Assembly: GCA_965215145.1 (NCBI GenBank)
Contig: OZ244038.1
Span: 62,001 to 126,000, forward strand
Length of the DNA stretch: 64,000 nucleotides
Reading direction: 5' to 3'
Source of the DNA: G965215145 sp965215145
GTDB lineage: Bacteria; Bacteroidota; Rhodothermia; Rhodothermales; JANQRZ01
A program made the translations under genes and the position numbers. The notes under the pieces are model-generated. The model made no database searches, had not been told where the DNA came from, and worked only from the letters and a program-made list of their open reading frames with translations. Below are positions 24,033 through 32,149 of this stretch, piece after piece. Each line of letters opens with the position of its first letter. Within the stretch, counting starts at the first letter, position 1.

Positions 24033-24710
24033 CTAAACCTCCAGGTACCGCAGGAACTCGGCCAGCCGGAGGTCGAACGCCTCGTCGGTATCGGTGTCGT
24101 TGAAGACGGCGGTGACGCTGTAGCCGTGGTGCTCCAGCATGTGCCGGACGCGAGCGGTGTCCACCGTGTTCAGCTTTAGCGTGGCGCGGATGGGCATCGG
24201 GCCGACGCTCGGCCCCTGCTCCTGGCCCTGCGTCCACGCCGAGAGCACCTTCGCCCCGCTCTCCTCGATGAGGCGGGTGAGCTGGCTGAGGGAGAAGTCG
24301 CCGGCGGAGGTCTCCAGGAGGAGGACGGCACCGGTGCTGCCGGTCGAGAGGGTCCCCGCGAAGCGCTCGAAGAGGTCGGCGCGGCGGACGAGGCCGACAT
24401 AGTGGCCGCCGGCGTCGGCGACGGGGACGATGCTGAGGTGGTGGCGAGCCAGCGCGCTCGCCGCCTCGTACCAGTGCGCCTCGACCCCGACCTCCACCGC
24501 CCCGTACCCAGCCGCCGCGCTGACCGGCGTCTCGTGGTCCACCTGGTCGAGCAGGTCGTCTTCCCCGATGATCGTGACCAGGTGCCCCTCGGCGTCCACG
24601 ATGGGGAGGTGCGCCACGTCGAGGTCGGCGAGGCGGTAGAGCGCCTGGCCGACGGAGTCCGACGGCGCGAGCGGCTCGATGTCGATGCTGAGGAAGGACT
24701 GGACGGTCAT
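24033..24710 (-). CDS. Tandem CBS-domain protein with ACT-like tail
   Basis: Protein of 225 residues. Two CBS motifs occupy 1-125 (each ends in a -V-IDAEG/ADAGG-H-V/Y-x-x-I/L-V pattern with a following DLL/DLF), forming a likely adenine-nucleotide sensing module. The rest (about 128-225) resembles an ACT domain (AVLLLETSAGDFSLSQLTRLIEESGAKVLS), as in AcuB-type proteins. It is probably a small-ligand sensor; the target is unknown. Its start is 160 nt downstream of the hflX stop, and that spacer shows nothing recognisable. Confidence 0.82.
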   Translation of the reverse strand: MTVQSFLSIDIEPLAPSDSVGQALYRLADLDVAHLPIVDAEGHLVTIIGEDDLLDQVDHETPVSAAAGYGAVEVGVEAHWYEAASALARHHLSIVPVADAGGHYVGLVRRADLFERFAGTLSTGSTGAVLLLETSAGDFSLSQLTRLIEESGAKVLSAWTQGQEQGPSVGPMPIRATLKLNTVDTARVRHMLEHHGYSVTAVFNDTDTDEAFDLRLAEFLRYLEV

Positions 24711-24870
24711 GAACGGAGCGGCAAGGCTACGTCTCGGGGATCAAACGACGTGCCGGCGGACCCAGCCGCCGGGGGCATCTCGGAGGACCGCCCCGCCGGC
24801 AGGACCTCGACGCGCACGCAGGTTAGCACGCCCCGCTGCCGACACGATGTCACCGTCACGAAGGACGCCG

Positions 24871-26241
24871 TCACGACGGGGCGAGCCCGGCGTCGCCCAC
24901 GGCGCCGTCCCCCTCCGGCGGCGCGACCGGGACGAGGTGCCCGAAGCGGGCGAGCATCCGGTCGAGGTCGGGGGCGTTCTTGCGCGAGATGCGGAAGCGG
25001 AGGCGGACCGCCGGGGCGGGGTCGTCGGAGTACTCCTGCGCCATCACCGTCTCCTCCCCCATCACCTCGGCGACGCGGTGGACGTGGGCGCGGCTCTTCG
25101 GCTCCGTCACCGGGATGAGCGCCGTGCGCTCGACGTAGTCCGACTCGATCAGCCCGAGCAGCGCCTCCTTGAGCCCTTCGAGGCCGATCCCCCGCAGTGC
25201 AGAGACGAACACGGCGTTCTCGAACTCCGCCTTCAGCGCGGGGATCAGCCCCCGCTCCTCCAGCACGTCCACCTTGTTGAACACCATCAGCGTCGGCTTG
25301 TCGCGCGCGCCGAGCTCCTTGAGCGTCTGGTTCACGACGCGGACGTGCTCCTCGAAGTTGGGGTGGCTCGCGTCGACGACGTGGAGCAGCACGTCGCTCT
25401 CGCGGACCTCGTCGAGCGTCGACTTGAAGCTCTCGATCAGCTTGTGCGGCAGCTTCCGGATGAAGCCAACCGTGTCGGAGAGGAGGACCGGCTTGTTCGA
25501 GTCGAGGTAGACCGTGCGGGTCGTCGCGTCGAGCGTGGCGAAGAGGCGGTTCTCGGCGTGGACGCTTGCGTCGGCGAGGGCGTTCATGAGCGTGCTCTTG
25601 CCGGCGTTGGTGTAGCCGACGAGGGAGACGCGGGTCTGGTCGGTGCGGCCCTTCCGCTGCGTCTGCCGCTGCCGGTCGATCCGGTCGAGCTGCTCGGTGA
25701 GCACGGCCATTCGGCGGCCGATGAGGCGGCGGTCGGTCTCGATCTGCGTCTCGCCCGGCCCGCGCATCCCGATCCCGCCCTTCTGCCGTTCGAGGTGGGT
25801 CCAGGCGCGGGTCAGGCGCGAGCGGAGGTAGTCGAGTTGAGCGAGCTCGACCTGCGCCTTCGCGGCGCTCGTCCGGGCGTTCCGGGCGAAGATGTCGAGG
25901 ATGAGCCCGCTGCGGTCGAGGAGCTTGCACTTCAGCTCCTTCTCCAGATTCCGCTGCTGCACCGGCGAGAGGTCCTCGTCGAAGACCACGAGGTCGGCCT
26001 TGTGGCGGTCCACGGCGCGCTTGATCTCGTTCACCTTCCCCGAGCCCACGAGCGTGGCGACGTTGAGGCGGTTCATCCGCTGCGTCACGCGCTCGGCCAC
26101 GTCGGCGCCGGCGGTGTCGGTGAGTTGGGCGAGCTCGTCGAGGGCGTCGTCGAGCTCGGGCTGGGTGCCGTCGGGGGTGAGGACGCCGACGAGGACGGCG
26201 GTTTCTTTCTGGGGAGTGGAAGGACCGTTGGGCTGCTGCAA
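24871..26241 (-). CDS. hflX: Ribosome-associated GTPase HflX
   Basis: GTPase of 456 residues that binds the 50S subunit and splits stalled or hibernating ribosomes. The N-terminal HflX domain has VGSGKVNEIK, VFDEDLSPVQQRNLE and the linker GPGETQIETDRR. The G domain has G1 GYTNAGKST (about 210-218), G3 DTVGFIRKLPH and G4 NKVD. The C-terminal region is shorter and ends GLAPS. The gene is followed at a distance by the CBS gene and preceded by a 279-nt region with a repeat. Confidence 0.95.
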   Translation of the reverse strand: MQQPNGPSTPQKETAVLVGVLTPDGTQPELDDALDELAQLTDTAGADVAERVTQRMNRLNVATLVGSGKVNEIKRAVDRHKADLVVFDEDLSPVQQRNLEKELKCKLLDRSGLILDIFARNARTSAAKAQVELAQLDYLRSRLTRAWTHLERQKGGIGMRGPGETQIETDRRLIGRRMAVLTEQLDRIDRQRQTQRKGRTDQTRVSLVGYTNAGKSTLMNALADASVHAENRLFATLDATTRTVYLDSNKPVLLSDTVGFIRKLPHKLIESFKSTLDEVRESDVLLHVVDASHPNFEEHVRVVNQTLKELGARDKPTLMVFNKVDVLEERGLIPALKAEFENAVFVSALRGIGLEGLKEALLGLIESDYVERTALIPVTEPKSRAHVHRVAEVMGEETVMAQEYSDDPAPAVRLRFRISRKNAPDLDRMLARFGHLVPVAPPEGDGAVGDAGLAPS

Positions 26242-26376
26242 ATGGGGATCGGGCTGGTGTCGGGAAAGGGGCCGCGACAGGGCGGCCCGGTTATATGTGC
26301 AAACGCAGTGCCGGTTGCGCTTCGGCGCATGTGAAGAGCCGTCGGACGCTCTTCAAGCTACGGGCGGCGGTGCTTC

Positions 26377-26511
26377 AACCCCCCGCTTGTCCGGCCATCG
26401 CGTCGGCTTCGCCTCCCGCTCAGGGCCAGACAAGCTGTCCCCCTTCCGAAGGGGGACAGTTTCGGGCGTGCCTGAGGGCGAAGCCCGATGCGCGCCCAGA
26501 ACGGGGGGGTC
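26377..26511. repeat. Stop-codon-associated CCCCCCG repeat, copy A
   Basis: It is bounded by ACCCCCCG (left) and CGGGGGGG (right) as inverted ends. The core is a perfect 11-bp hairpin CTGTCCCCCTT/AAGGGGGACAG at 26435-26459. It lies on the 3' side of the BatA-like gene (stop 26521-26523, minus strand), about 9 nt after the stop. It has no mini-insertions. The rest of the 279-nt spacer to hflX shows no gene. Confidence 0.75.
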
Positions 26512-26520
26512 AGCGGGTCC

Positions 26521-28614
26521 TCAAGCCGGCACCGCCTCCGGGCGCCACCGCATCGCCACGAGCTGCTCGGCGATGAGGAACAGGAGGGCGAGGAGCAGGA
26601 ACACGTTCCACAGCTCCACACCGACGCCCTCGCCGGCCGCGCGCTCGGCGGCGTCGAGGCCGCGCCCGCCGGCCGCGTCGAGCACGCGGACCTCGGCGCC
26701 GGTGGCGGCTTCGAGCTGCGCGGCGGCCTGCTCGGGGGTCAGCGGCGTGAGGTCGCTCTCGCGGGCGTCGGGGTTGAAGGCGACGCGGCGGACGAGCCGG
26801 TCGCCGTCCATCACGTCGTAGACCCCCGGCTCCTCGACCGTCTCGTCCACCTCGATCAGCACGCCGCCGGGTACTGTCCGCTGCGGCGGGATCAGCTCGG
26901 CCCCCTCCGGCCCGACGAGCCGGAGGCCCTCCGACGTCCCGGCGATGCGGACGGCTCCGCCGCCCCGCACCGTCAGCGCCTCGCTCTCGGCCGCGTCGGC
27001 GGAGAGGGCGTAGACGGCGCGGTAGAGGAGCGGGACGAACAGGCCGCGCGTGGGGAAGTCGCTCCACCGCCGGTCCGGCGCGACGGCGAAGGCGAGGACC
27101 GTCCCCTGCCCGGCGCGGACCTCGTGCAGGAACGGCTGCCCGTTCGAGAGCGCGATCACGGTCTGCCCCGCGGCCGGCGTCGGCGGCGCGGCGGCGAACA
27201 CATCGGGGCTTTCGAGCTGCCGCCGGCCCCCGCTCGTCTCCAGCACGCCGTCGAACAGCGGGTGGTCGAGGTCGGCCCGGCCGAACCGAGCGATGGGATT
27301 CTCCCCTCCGACCTCGCCCACCGTCTCCCCGAACCCGCCCCCGCCGAGGCCGCCGTAAAGCGCCGAGAGGTCGGCATTGGTGCGGTCGCCGGGGAACAGC
27401 ATCAGACCGCCGCCCGCGCGGACGAACCGTTCGAGCGCGGCCCGCTCCCCGCTCGCTAGGCTCGCCGGCCCCACGAGCGCCACGGCGTCGAACGTGTCGA
27501 GCGGCTGCGCAGCCAGTTGGGACTCGGAGACGGGCACGACCTCGAACCGTTGCTGCTGCCCGCCGAGGCCGAGCGCGAGCGCGAGTAGGTCGGCGTCCTG
27601 CCCGTCGCCCTCAACCACCAGCACCCGCCGCGTCTCGGGGACGTGCAGGGTGAGGAAGCGGGTGTTGTCGAACGCGAAGGCGTCGTCCTCGGTGCGGATT
27701 TCTCCGGCGAGCCACCCGCGCGTCCGCGGCGTCGCGGTGAAGCGGACGGCGGTGGGGACGCCCGGCGGGAGGTCGGCCGTCGTCTGCGCCGCGCGCTCGC
27801 CGCCGAGCCACAGGCTCGCCCCGAACCCCTCGACGGCCTCGGCGCCGTAGTTCACGAGCACGGCCTCGACCTGCACCGGCTCGCCGGCCTCGATCACCCG
27901 GCTCAGCACCCGCGCCTCCGTCACCCCGACGTTGGCGTGGCGCCGCTCGCCGAGGGGCAGCAGCGTCACCCGCACCCCCTCCGGTGCCGGCGCGGCGGTC
28001 GAGTCGAGGAACGTGCTGGCCTGGAGGTCAGAAAGGAGCAGTACCTCGCGGTTGAGGTTCTGCGCGCCGTCGAGCAGCGCGGACGCGCGGGCGAGCGCCC
28101 CGCCCGCCGTCCCGGCCCCGTCCGTCGGCTCCAGCCCCGCGACCCTGTCGAGCGCGGGGGCCGGGTTGCGGAGGGCGTCGGGGGTCGCGCGCCCGCCGGT
28201 GGGGACGAGGAAGAGCTCGTCGCCCGGCCGCATCTGGTCAGCGACCGCTGAGGCCAGCGCCTTCGCCTGCCCGAGCAGGTCGCCCTGCGCGTCGCGGACG
28301 GTCATCGAGCGCGAGGTGTCGAGGACGAGCGCGGTCGAGGTCGCGACGCGCCCGCCGAAGAGCCGCGCCCACCCGCTCTCGACGGTCGGTCCGGCGAAGG
28401 CGAGGACGAGGCACGCGAGGGCGAGCGTGCGGAGCGCGAGCAGCAGCCACTGCCGGATGCGGACGCGCCGCATCGTGCTCTTCTGGAGCTCCCGGAGGAA
28501 CTGGAGCGAGGAGAAGTCCACCCGCCGCGGCTTGCGGAAGTTGAAGAGGTGGATCAGGATGGGGATCGCCGCCGCGGCGAGGCCGAGCAGGACGAGGGGG
28601 TTCAAGAACGCCAT
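26521..28614 (-). CDS. BatA-like double-membrane-spanning VWA protein
   Basis: Protein of 697 residues. The start MAFLNPLVLLGLAAAAIPILIHL and the following FRKPRRVDFSSLQFL are the N-terminal signature of the aerotolerance-regulator BatA family, with a second membrane segment near 55-75. A von Willebrand A-like domain follows with a MIDAS motif DTSRS (about 98-102). The middle and C-terminal parts resemble the glutamine-amidotransferase-like fold seen in long BatA relatives (RAGGGLMLFPGD). The last helix (about 670-690) is hydrophobic and anchors the end. I chose the ATG at 28614; the frame is open far upstream but overlaps the divergent mazE region. Envelope role; partners not seen nearby. 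Confidence 0.85.
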   Translation of the reverse strand: MAFLNPLVLLGLAAAAIPILIHLFNFRKPRRVDFSSLQFLRELQKSTMRRVRIRQWLLLALRTLALACLVLAFAGPTVESGWARLFGGRVATSTALVLDTSRSMTVRDAQGDLLGQAKALASAVADQMRPGDELFLVPTGGRATPDALRNPAPALDRVAGLEPTDGAGTAGGALARASALLDGAQNLNREVLLLSDLQASTFLDSTAAPAPEGVRVTLLPLGERRHANVGVTEARVLSRVIEAGEPVQVEAVLVNYGAEAVEGFGASLWLGGERAAQTTADLPPGVPTAVRFTATPRTRGWLAGEIRTEDDAFAFDNTRFLTLHVPETRRVLVVEGDGQDADLLALALGLGGQQQRFEVVPVSESQLAAQPLDTFDAVALVGPASLASGERAALERFVRAGGGLMLFPGDRTNADLSALYGGLGGGGFGETVGEVGGENPIARFGRADLDHPLFDGVLETSGGRRQLESPDVFAAAPPTPAAGQTVIALSNGQPFLHEVRAGQGTVLAFAVAPDRRWSDFPTRGLFVPLLYRAVYALSADAAESEALTVRGGGAVRIAGTSEGLRLVGPEGAELIPPQRTVPGGVLIEVDETVEEPGVYDVMDGDRLVRRVAFNPDARESDLTPLTPEQAAAQLEAATGAEVRVLDAAGGRGLDAAERAAGEGVGVELWNVFLLLALLFLIAEQLVAMRWRPEAVPA

Positions 28615-28691
28615 GCCGCGCGAACGTCGGAAGGGGCCGGAATGATGCGCAGGACCCTCCGCCGCACTTGTGGTCACACCCCCCGTTCCGC

Positions 28692-28721
28692 TTGCATCCG
28701 CCAGACTCAACTCCGTATACT
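28692..28721 (+). promoter_or_regulatory. Sigma70-like promoter of mazEF
   Basis: TTGCAT (28692-28697) and TATACT (28716-28721) are separated by 18 bp, which resembles a primary sigma-factor promoter. The expected start site is near 28728, about 20 nt before the mazE ATG. Confidence 0.5.
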
Positions 28722-28731
28722 CAATGTAGAC
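28715..28731. promoter_or_regulatory. Possible MazE/MazEF operator over the -10 element
   Basis: GTATAC-N5-GTAGAC is an imperfect inverted repeat (five of six pairs) overlapping the -10 box. Antitoxin autorepression through a palindrome at this position is usual for mazEF. Confidence 0.4.
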
Positions 28732-28747
28732 ACCAGCCAAACGTACC

Positions 28748-28990
28748 ATGAACACGCTCGTCCAGAAGTGGGGCAACAGCCTCGCCATCCGGCTCCCGAA
28801 GGCTCTGGCGAGCGAGGCCCGCATCTGTCAGGGGTCGCTCGTCGATCTAAGCCTGGAGGACGGCGCGCTGCGCATCCAACTCGTTTCCCCACCGGAGCTC
28901 ACCCTCGATGCCCTACTCGCTGGAGTGACGGAGGAAAACCTGCATGAGGCCATCGACGCGACCGACGGGGTCGGGGCTGAGGTTCTGTGA
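28748..28990 (+). CDS. mazE: MazE-type antitoxin (AbrB/SpoVT fold)
   Basis: Protein of 80 residues. Residues 1-45 form the swapped-hairpin DNA-binding fold: LVQKWGNSLAIRLPKALA, then GSLVDLSLEDGALRIQ. The C-terminal 30 residues are acidic and would wrap around the toxin. The next gene starts inside its stop codon (GTGA), as expected for coupled toxin-antitoxin pairs. It lies divergent from the BatA-like gene. Confidence 0.9.
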   Translation: MNTLVQKWGNSLAIRLPKALASEARICQGSLVDLSLEDGALRIQLVSPPELTLDALLAGVTEENLHEAIDATDGVGAEVL

Positions 28991-29322
28991 GCAGCTACGT
29001 GCCCCGCCGGGGCGATGCCGTCTGGCTCGACTTCAACCCTCAGACCGGACGCGAGCAGGCCGGGCGGCGTCCGGCGTTCGTCGTCTCGCCCGTCTCCTAC
29101 AACCGGAAGGTCGGCCTGTTCGTCGTCTGCCCGATCACGACGAAGCAGAAGGGGTACCCGTTCGAGGTGGAGATCCCGAGCGGCCACAAGGCGAGGGGCG
29201 TGATCCTGTCCGATCAGATCAAGAGCCTGGACTGGCGGGCGCGTAACGCCGCCCTGCTCTGCCCCCTGCCGGAGGCTGTGACGCAGGAGGTTCTTCAAAA
29301 GGTGAACGCCCTTCTGAAGTGA
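28987..29322 (+). CDS. mazF: MazF-type endoribonuclease toxin
   Basis: PemK/MazF toxin of 111 residues that cleaves RNA at short sequence-specific sites and arrests translation. Family motifs: RRGDAVWLDFNPQTGREQAGRRPAFVVSP at the N-terminus (with the catalytic-region Arg), CPITTKQKGYPFEV, and GVILSDQIKSLDW. GTG start coupled to mazE. All core motifs are intact, so it is probably active. Repeat copy B starts 13 nt after its stop. Confidence 0.92.
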   Translation: MSSYVPRRGDAVWLDFNPQTGREQAGRRPAFVVSPVSYNRKVGLFVVCPITTKQKGYPFEVEIPSGHKARGVILSDQIKSLDWRARNAALLCPLPEAVTQEVLQKVNALLK

Positions 29323-29334
29323 CGCCGAGGAATA

Positions 29335-29545
29335 GGGACACCCCCCGTTCCCCGTCCCATCGCGGAGCCTGTGCTGAGCGCAGCCGAAGTGCTCAGGGGA
29401 CGAGAAGCTGTCCCCCTTCCGAAGCTGCAAGTCCCGCCCTGCGGGGGGGGACAGTTTTGGGCGTGCCTGAGGGCGCAGGGACTCGTCCCGTAGCCCGATG
29501 CTGCAAGTCCCGCTCTGCGGGGCATGCCCGAAACGGGCGGTCCCG
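29335..29545. repeat. Stop-codon-associated CCCCCCG repeat, copy B (with two mini-insertions)
   Basis: Begins GGGACACCCCCCG 13 nt after the mazF stop and ends CGGGCGGTCCC. It contains the same CTGTCCCCCTT...GGGGGACAG core as copy A. The hairpin loop is interrupted by a GCTGCAAGTCCCGC-type insert (29425-29446), and a second insert of the same type lies at 29500-29522. Copy C is its inverted partner across the next gene. The remaining bases to 29596 show no gene. Confidence 0.8.
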
Positions 29546-29596
29546 TCGTAGCTTCGCCGCTAACCTCTGCTCCCGCCTCCATTACCGAGTCCTGCC

Positions 29597-31150
29597 ATGC
29601 GTTTCCTGCTCGCGGCCCTCACCCTGACGCTGGCCCTCGGGGCCAACGCGCAGAACACGTTCATCGAGGAGGCCGCCGTCACGAGCGGCGACTTCTCCAA
29701 CGAGATCGGGGAAGCCTTCCCGATCCACATCACCGGCTCGGTAGCCGACACTACCGTGATCACCGGTAACACCATCGGCACTACTGATGTCGAGGTGTTC
29801 CGCTTCACCTGCGACATCGCGCTCGCACCTGAAGTCATCCTCGACATCCTCCACGTCAATGTGGAGGGCTTGACCTTCGACAGCGAGCTGGCGCTCGTCG
29901 TGGACGGAGAGTTCCCAGAGCGCGGTCTGGAGTTGCCGGCGGGAGGTGGATCAGGCTTCTACAGCCGAGTTCACCTGCCGTGTGGGCCGGGCGATGAGCT
30001 GATTGTGGCCTTCGGGCCGCGTGATCTCTCCTACCACACCGATCCTGACCGGGTCGAGTCTAGCGGTGCCTTCGGGTTTCCGGATCGAGACTACACTCTC
30101 TCGATCGTGCCACGCATGGACGAGCGTCACTACGTCGGTACGCAGGAGGAGAGCTTCACCATCTCCATGGCCGAAGACATCGGTGACATCACGTCGATCG
30201 ACTTCTACTCGGTGTACATGCAATGGCACGAGGTGGAGCGCAAAATCATCCGCTTCACCGTGCCAGACGAAGCTGCGGACACCTTCTCCATCAACGGCGA
30301 CTGCAACACTCCAGCCTTCGCCTGGCTCATCGCGAGTGATGGTGAAGTGTTAGAGGTGCGACAAGGTGATTGGGATCAAACGGACCCGCGCGCAAGTGAC
30401 TGGTGCCCTATCTTTGAAGCCGGAGTTCTGGCAGAAGAGGGTGGAGGTGACTATTACCTTGCCTTCGGCATGGCCTCAGCGGGCTACGAAGATGGCGAAC
30501 TCTGGAGTAATCCCGGACTGAGTTTCTACAACGTCCGGGCGGGAACAGTAGCGTGGCGCTTCGGTCACGCTCGCGCCGACATCACTGCGCTCACCGCCGA
30601 TCAGCGTGACAACTCGTTCGCGCTGGGCTTCCAGCTCGCGGGCGACCAGCTCACCCAGGTGCGCTCGACCCTCACGGTGGACGGCGAGACGGTGCTCGAT
30701 GAAACCCAGCTCACCGACTGGACCCTCGCCGCACCCCAGCCCTTCGAGGTGATCGCCGAGGACGTGCCCTCCGACGAGGAGGCCGAGTTCTGCGTCCAGG
30801 TCTACGGCCGCGGCAACTGGAGCGAGGCCGATCCCGTCGGCGAGCCGGAGTGCCTCACCTTCCTCACCACCTCCGCCGAGGACGGCCCGGACGCCGAGGC
30901 GCTGTCGCTGAGCGTCCGCCCGAACCCGGCGCGGGGGGCGGCCGAGGTCGCCTTCCGGCTGGCGCGGCCTGGCCCCGCCGAGGTGGCGGTGTTCGACGTG
31001 CTGGGGCGGCGGGTGGCGGTGCTGGCGCGCGAGGCGGTCCCGGCGGGGGAGCACACCCGGTCGGTGGCGGGGCTGGCGCCGGGGGTCTACGTGGTGCGGC
31101 TCACGTCGGGCGGCACGGTGCGGACGCAGCGGCTGACGGTGGTGCGGTAG
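29597..31150 (+). CDS. Secreted protein with T9SS C-terminal sorting domain, inside an inverted repeat pair
   Basis: Protein of 517 residues. Signal peptide at 1-18 (RFLLAALTLTLALGANAQ). The central part (about 20-350) has no recognised family: beta-rich, with scattered Cys and aromatic residues. The last 80 residues are a sorting domain: VRPNPARGAAEVAFRL, AVFDVLGRRVAVLA, GVYVVRLTSGG...QRLTVVR. The DNA for about the first two thirds (29650-30600) is visibly poorer in GC than the C-terminal third, so the gene looks like a foreign body joined to a native sorting tail. It is enclosed by repeat copies B and C, and then by two toxin-antitoxin pairs. Cargo function unknown; exported to the cell surface or medium by type IX secretion. 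Confidence 0.85.
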   Translation: MRFLLAALTLTLALGANAQNTFIEEAAVTSGDFSNEIGEAFPIHITGSVADTTVITGNTIGTTDVEVFRFTCDIALAPEVILDILHVNVEGLTFDSELALVVDGEFPERGLELPAGGGSGFYSRVHLPCGPGDELIVAFGPRDLSYHTDPDRVESSGAFGFPDRDYTLSIVPRMDERHYVGTQEESFTISMAEDIGDITSIDFYSVYMQWHEVERKIIRFTVPDEAADTFSINGDCNTPAFAWLIASDGEVLEVRQGDWDQTDPRASDWCPIFEAGVLAEEGGGDYYLAFGMASAGYEDGELWSNPGLSFYNVRAGTVAWRFGHARADITALTADQRDNSFALGFQLAGDQLTQVRSTLTVDGETVLDETQLTDWTLAAPQPFEVIAEDVPSDEEAEFCVQVYGRGNWSEADPVGEPECLTFLTTSAEDGPDAEALSLSVRPNPARGAAEVAFRLARPGPAEVAVFDVLGRRVAVLAREAVPAGEHTRSVAGLAPGVYVVRLTSGGTVRTQRLTVVR

Positions 31151-31157
31151 CGGACCC

Positions 31158-31348
31158 GGACCCCCCGTTTCGGCCGTGCCCCGCAGGGCGGGACTTGCAG
31201 CATCGGGCTCCGTCCTCAGGCACGCCCGAAACTGTCTCCCCCCCGCGAGCGGGACTTGCAGCTTCTGAGGGGGGACAGCTTCTCGTCCCTTGAGCACTTC
31301 GGCTGCGCTCAGCACAGGCTCCGCGATGGGACGAGGAGCGGGGGGTGC
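31158..31348. repeat. Stop-codon-associated CCCCCCG repeat, copy C (inverted relative to B)
   Basis: Starts GGACCCCCCG 8 nt after the stop of the secreted protein and ends CGGGGGGT. Read on the other strand it matches copy B nearly end to end, with mini-insertions at the same two places (here 31179-31201 and 31241-31262). The rest of the 310-nt region up to 31460 shows only the probable relB promoter area. Confidence 0.8.
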
Positions 31349-31460
31349 GAAACGGAGACCTGCCACCCCCGACCCCTACTCGGCTCGCAACCTGTGCCTA
31401 CGTTGTGGGTACATCGCGTGACATCCCACCGGACCTCCTTCCCCCGTCGCCTACACCGCC

Positions 31461-31721
31461 GTGAGCAAGACCGCCACGATCTCCGCCCGGATCGACCCCG
31501 ACACGAAGCGGGCCGCCGAGGCCGTCTTCCGCGACCTCGGCCTCTCCGCCAGCCAGGCCATCACGCTGTTCTACCGGCAGGTCCAGCTCCGCCACGGCCT
31601 CCCCTTCGAGGTGAGGGTGCCGACCGAGAAGACGCGCGAGGCGCTCCGGCAGGCAGAAGCACGTGAGGACCTCGACAGCTTCGACTCCACCGACGCTCTC
31701 TTCGACGACCTCGGCGTGTGA
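31461..31721 (+). CDS. RelB/DinJ-type antitoxin
   Basis: Protein of 86 residues with a ribbon-helix-helix N-terminus (TATISARIDPDTKRAAEAVFRDLGLS, then ASQAITLFYRQV). This matches the RelB/DinJ signature in which the first beta strand reads the operator and the helices dimerise. The acidic C-terminus (about 55-86) would neutralise the toxin. GTG start, as no ATG is in frame. Its stop overlaps the toxin start (TGATG). Confidence 0.9.
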   Translation: MSKTATISARIDPDTKRAAEAVFRDLGLSASQAITLFYRQVQLRHGLPFEVRVPTEKTREALRQAEAREDLDSFDSTDALFDDLGV

Positions 31722-32005
31722 TGGCCCGGCGGGACAGGGTGTTACGTCGGACCTCGCAGTTCAAGCGCGACGCGAAGCTGGCGAAGCGGCGGGGGAAGAA
31801 CCTCGGCAAGCTGCGCGAGGTGGTCGAGAAGCTGGCGGCGGGGGAGGTGCTGGAAGAGCGCTTCCGCGACCATGCGCTCCTCGGCGGATACCGGGGGAGC
31901 CGCGAGTGCCACCTCGAACCGGACTGGCTGCTGATCTACGAGGCGACGGCCGAGGAGGTGGTGCTGATCCGGACGGGGACGCACGCGGACCTGTTCAAGA
32001 AGTAG
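31721..32005 (+). CDS. YafQ-type mRNA interferase toxin
   Basis: RelE-superfamily toxin of 94 residues; YafQ cuts mRNA in the ribosomal A site. The YafQ residues are present: His in DHALLGGY (about 48), His in RECHLEPDW (about 61), Asp of EPDW, and the C-terminal His in GTHADLF (about 87). A GTG one codon earlier (31718) is also possible; the ATG is preferred. Paired with the antitoxin gene by 1-nt overlap. Repeat copy D begins 8 nt after the stop. Confidence 0.92.
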   Translation: MARRDRVLRRTSQFKRDAKLAKRRGKNLGKLREVVEKLAAGEVLEERFRDHALLGGYRGSRECHLEPDWLLIYEATAEEVVLIRTGTHADLFKK

Positions 32006-32012
32006 CCGTGGC

Positions 32013-32149
32013 GGACCCCCCGCTCCTCGTCCCATCGCTCCGCTCAGAGGACGAGAAGCTGTCCCCCTTCTGAAGGGGGACAGTTTGGGTCGCGCCTGAG
32101 GGCGAAGGGACTCGTCCCGGAGCCCGATGCGCGGGATAAACGGGGGGTC
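32013..32149. repeat. Stop-codon-associated CCCCCCG repeat, copy D
   Basis: Starts GCGGACCCCCCG 8 nt after the yafQ stop and ends CGGGGGGTC. Its right end overlaps the stop codon of the convergent monooxygenase gene (32148-32150). The core hairpin is CTGTCCCCCTT/AAGGGGGACAG with no mini-insertions. It therefore fills a convergent junction and could act as a two-way terminator. Confidence 0.78.

Noticed and set aside
26377..32149. CRISPR-like array, because of regularly recurring GC-rich repeats
   Set aside because: The units are long, inverted, separated by genes and have no spacers of constant length.
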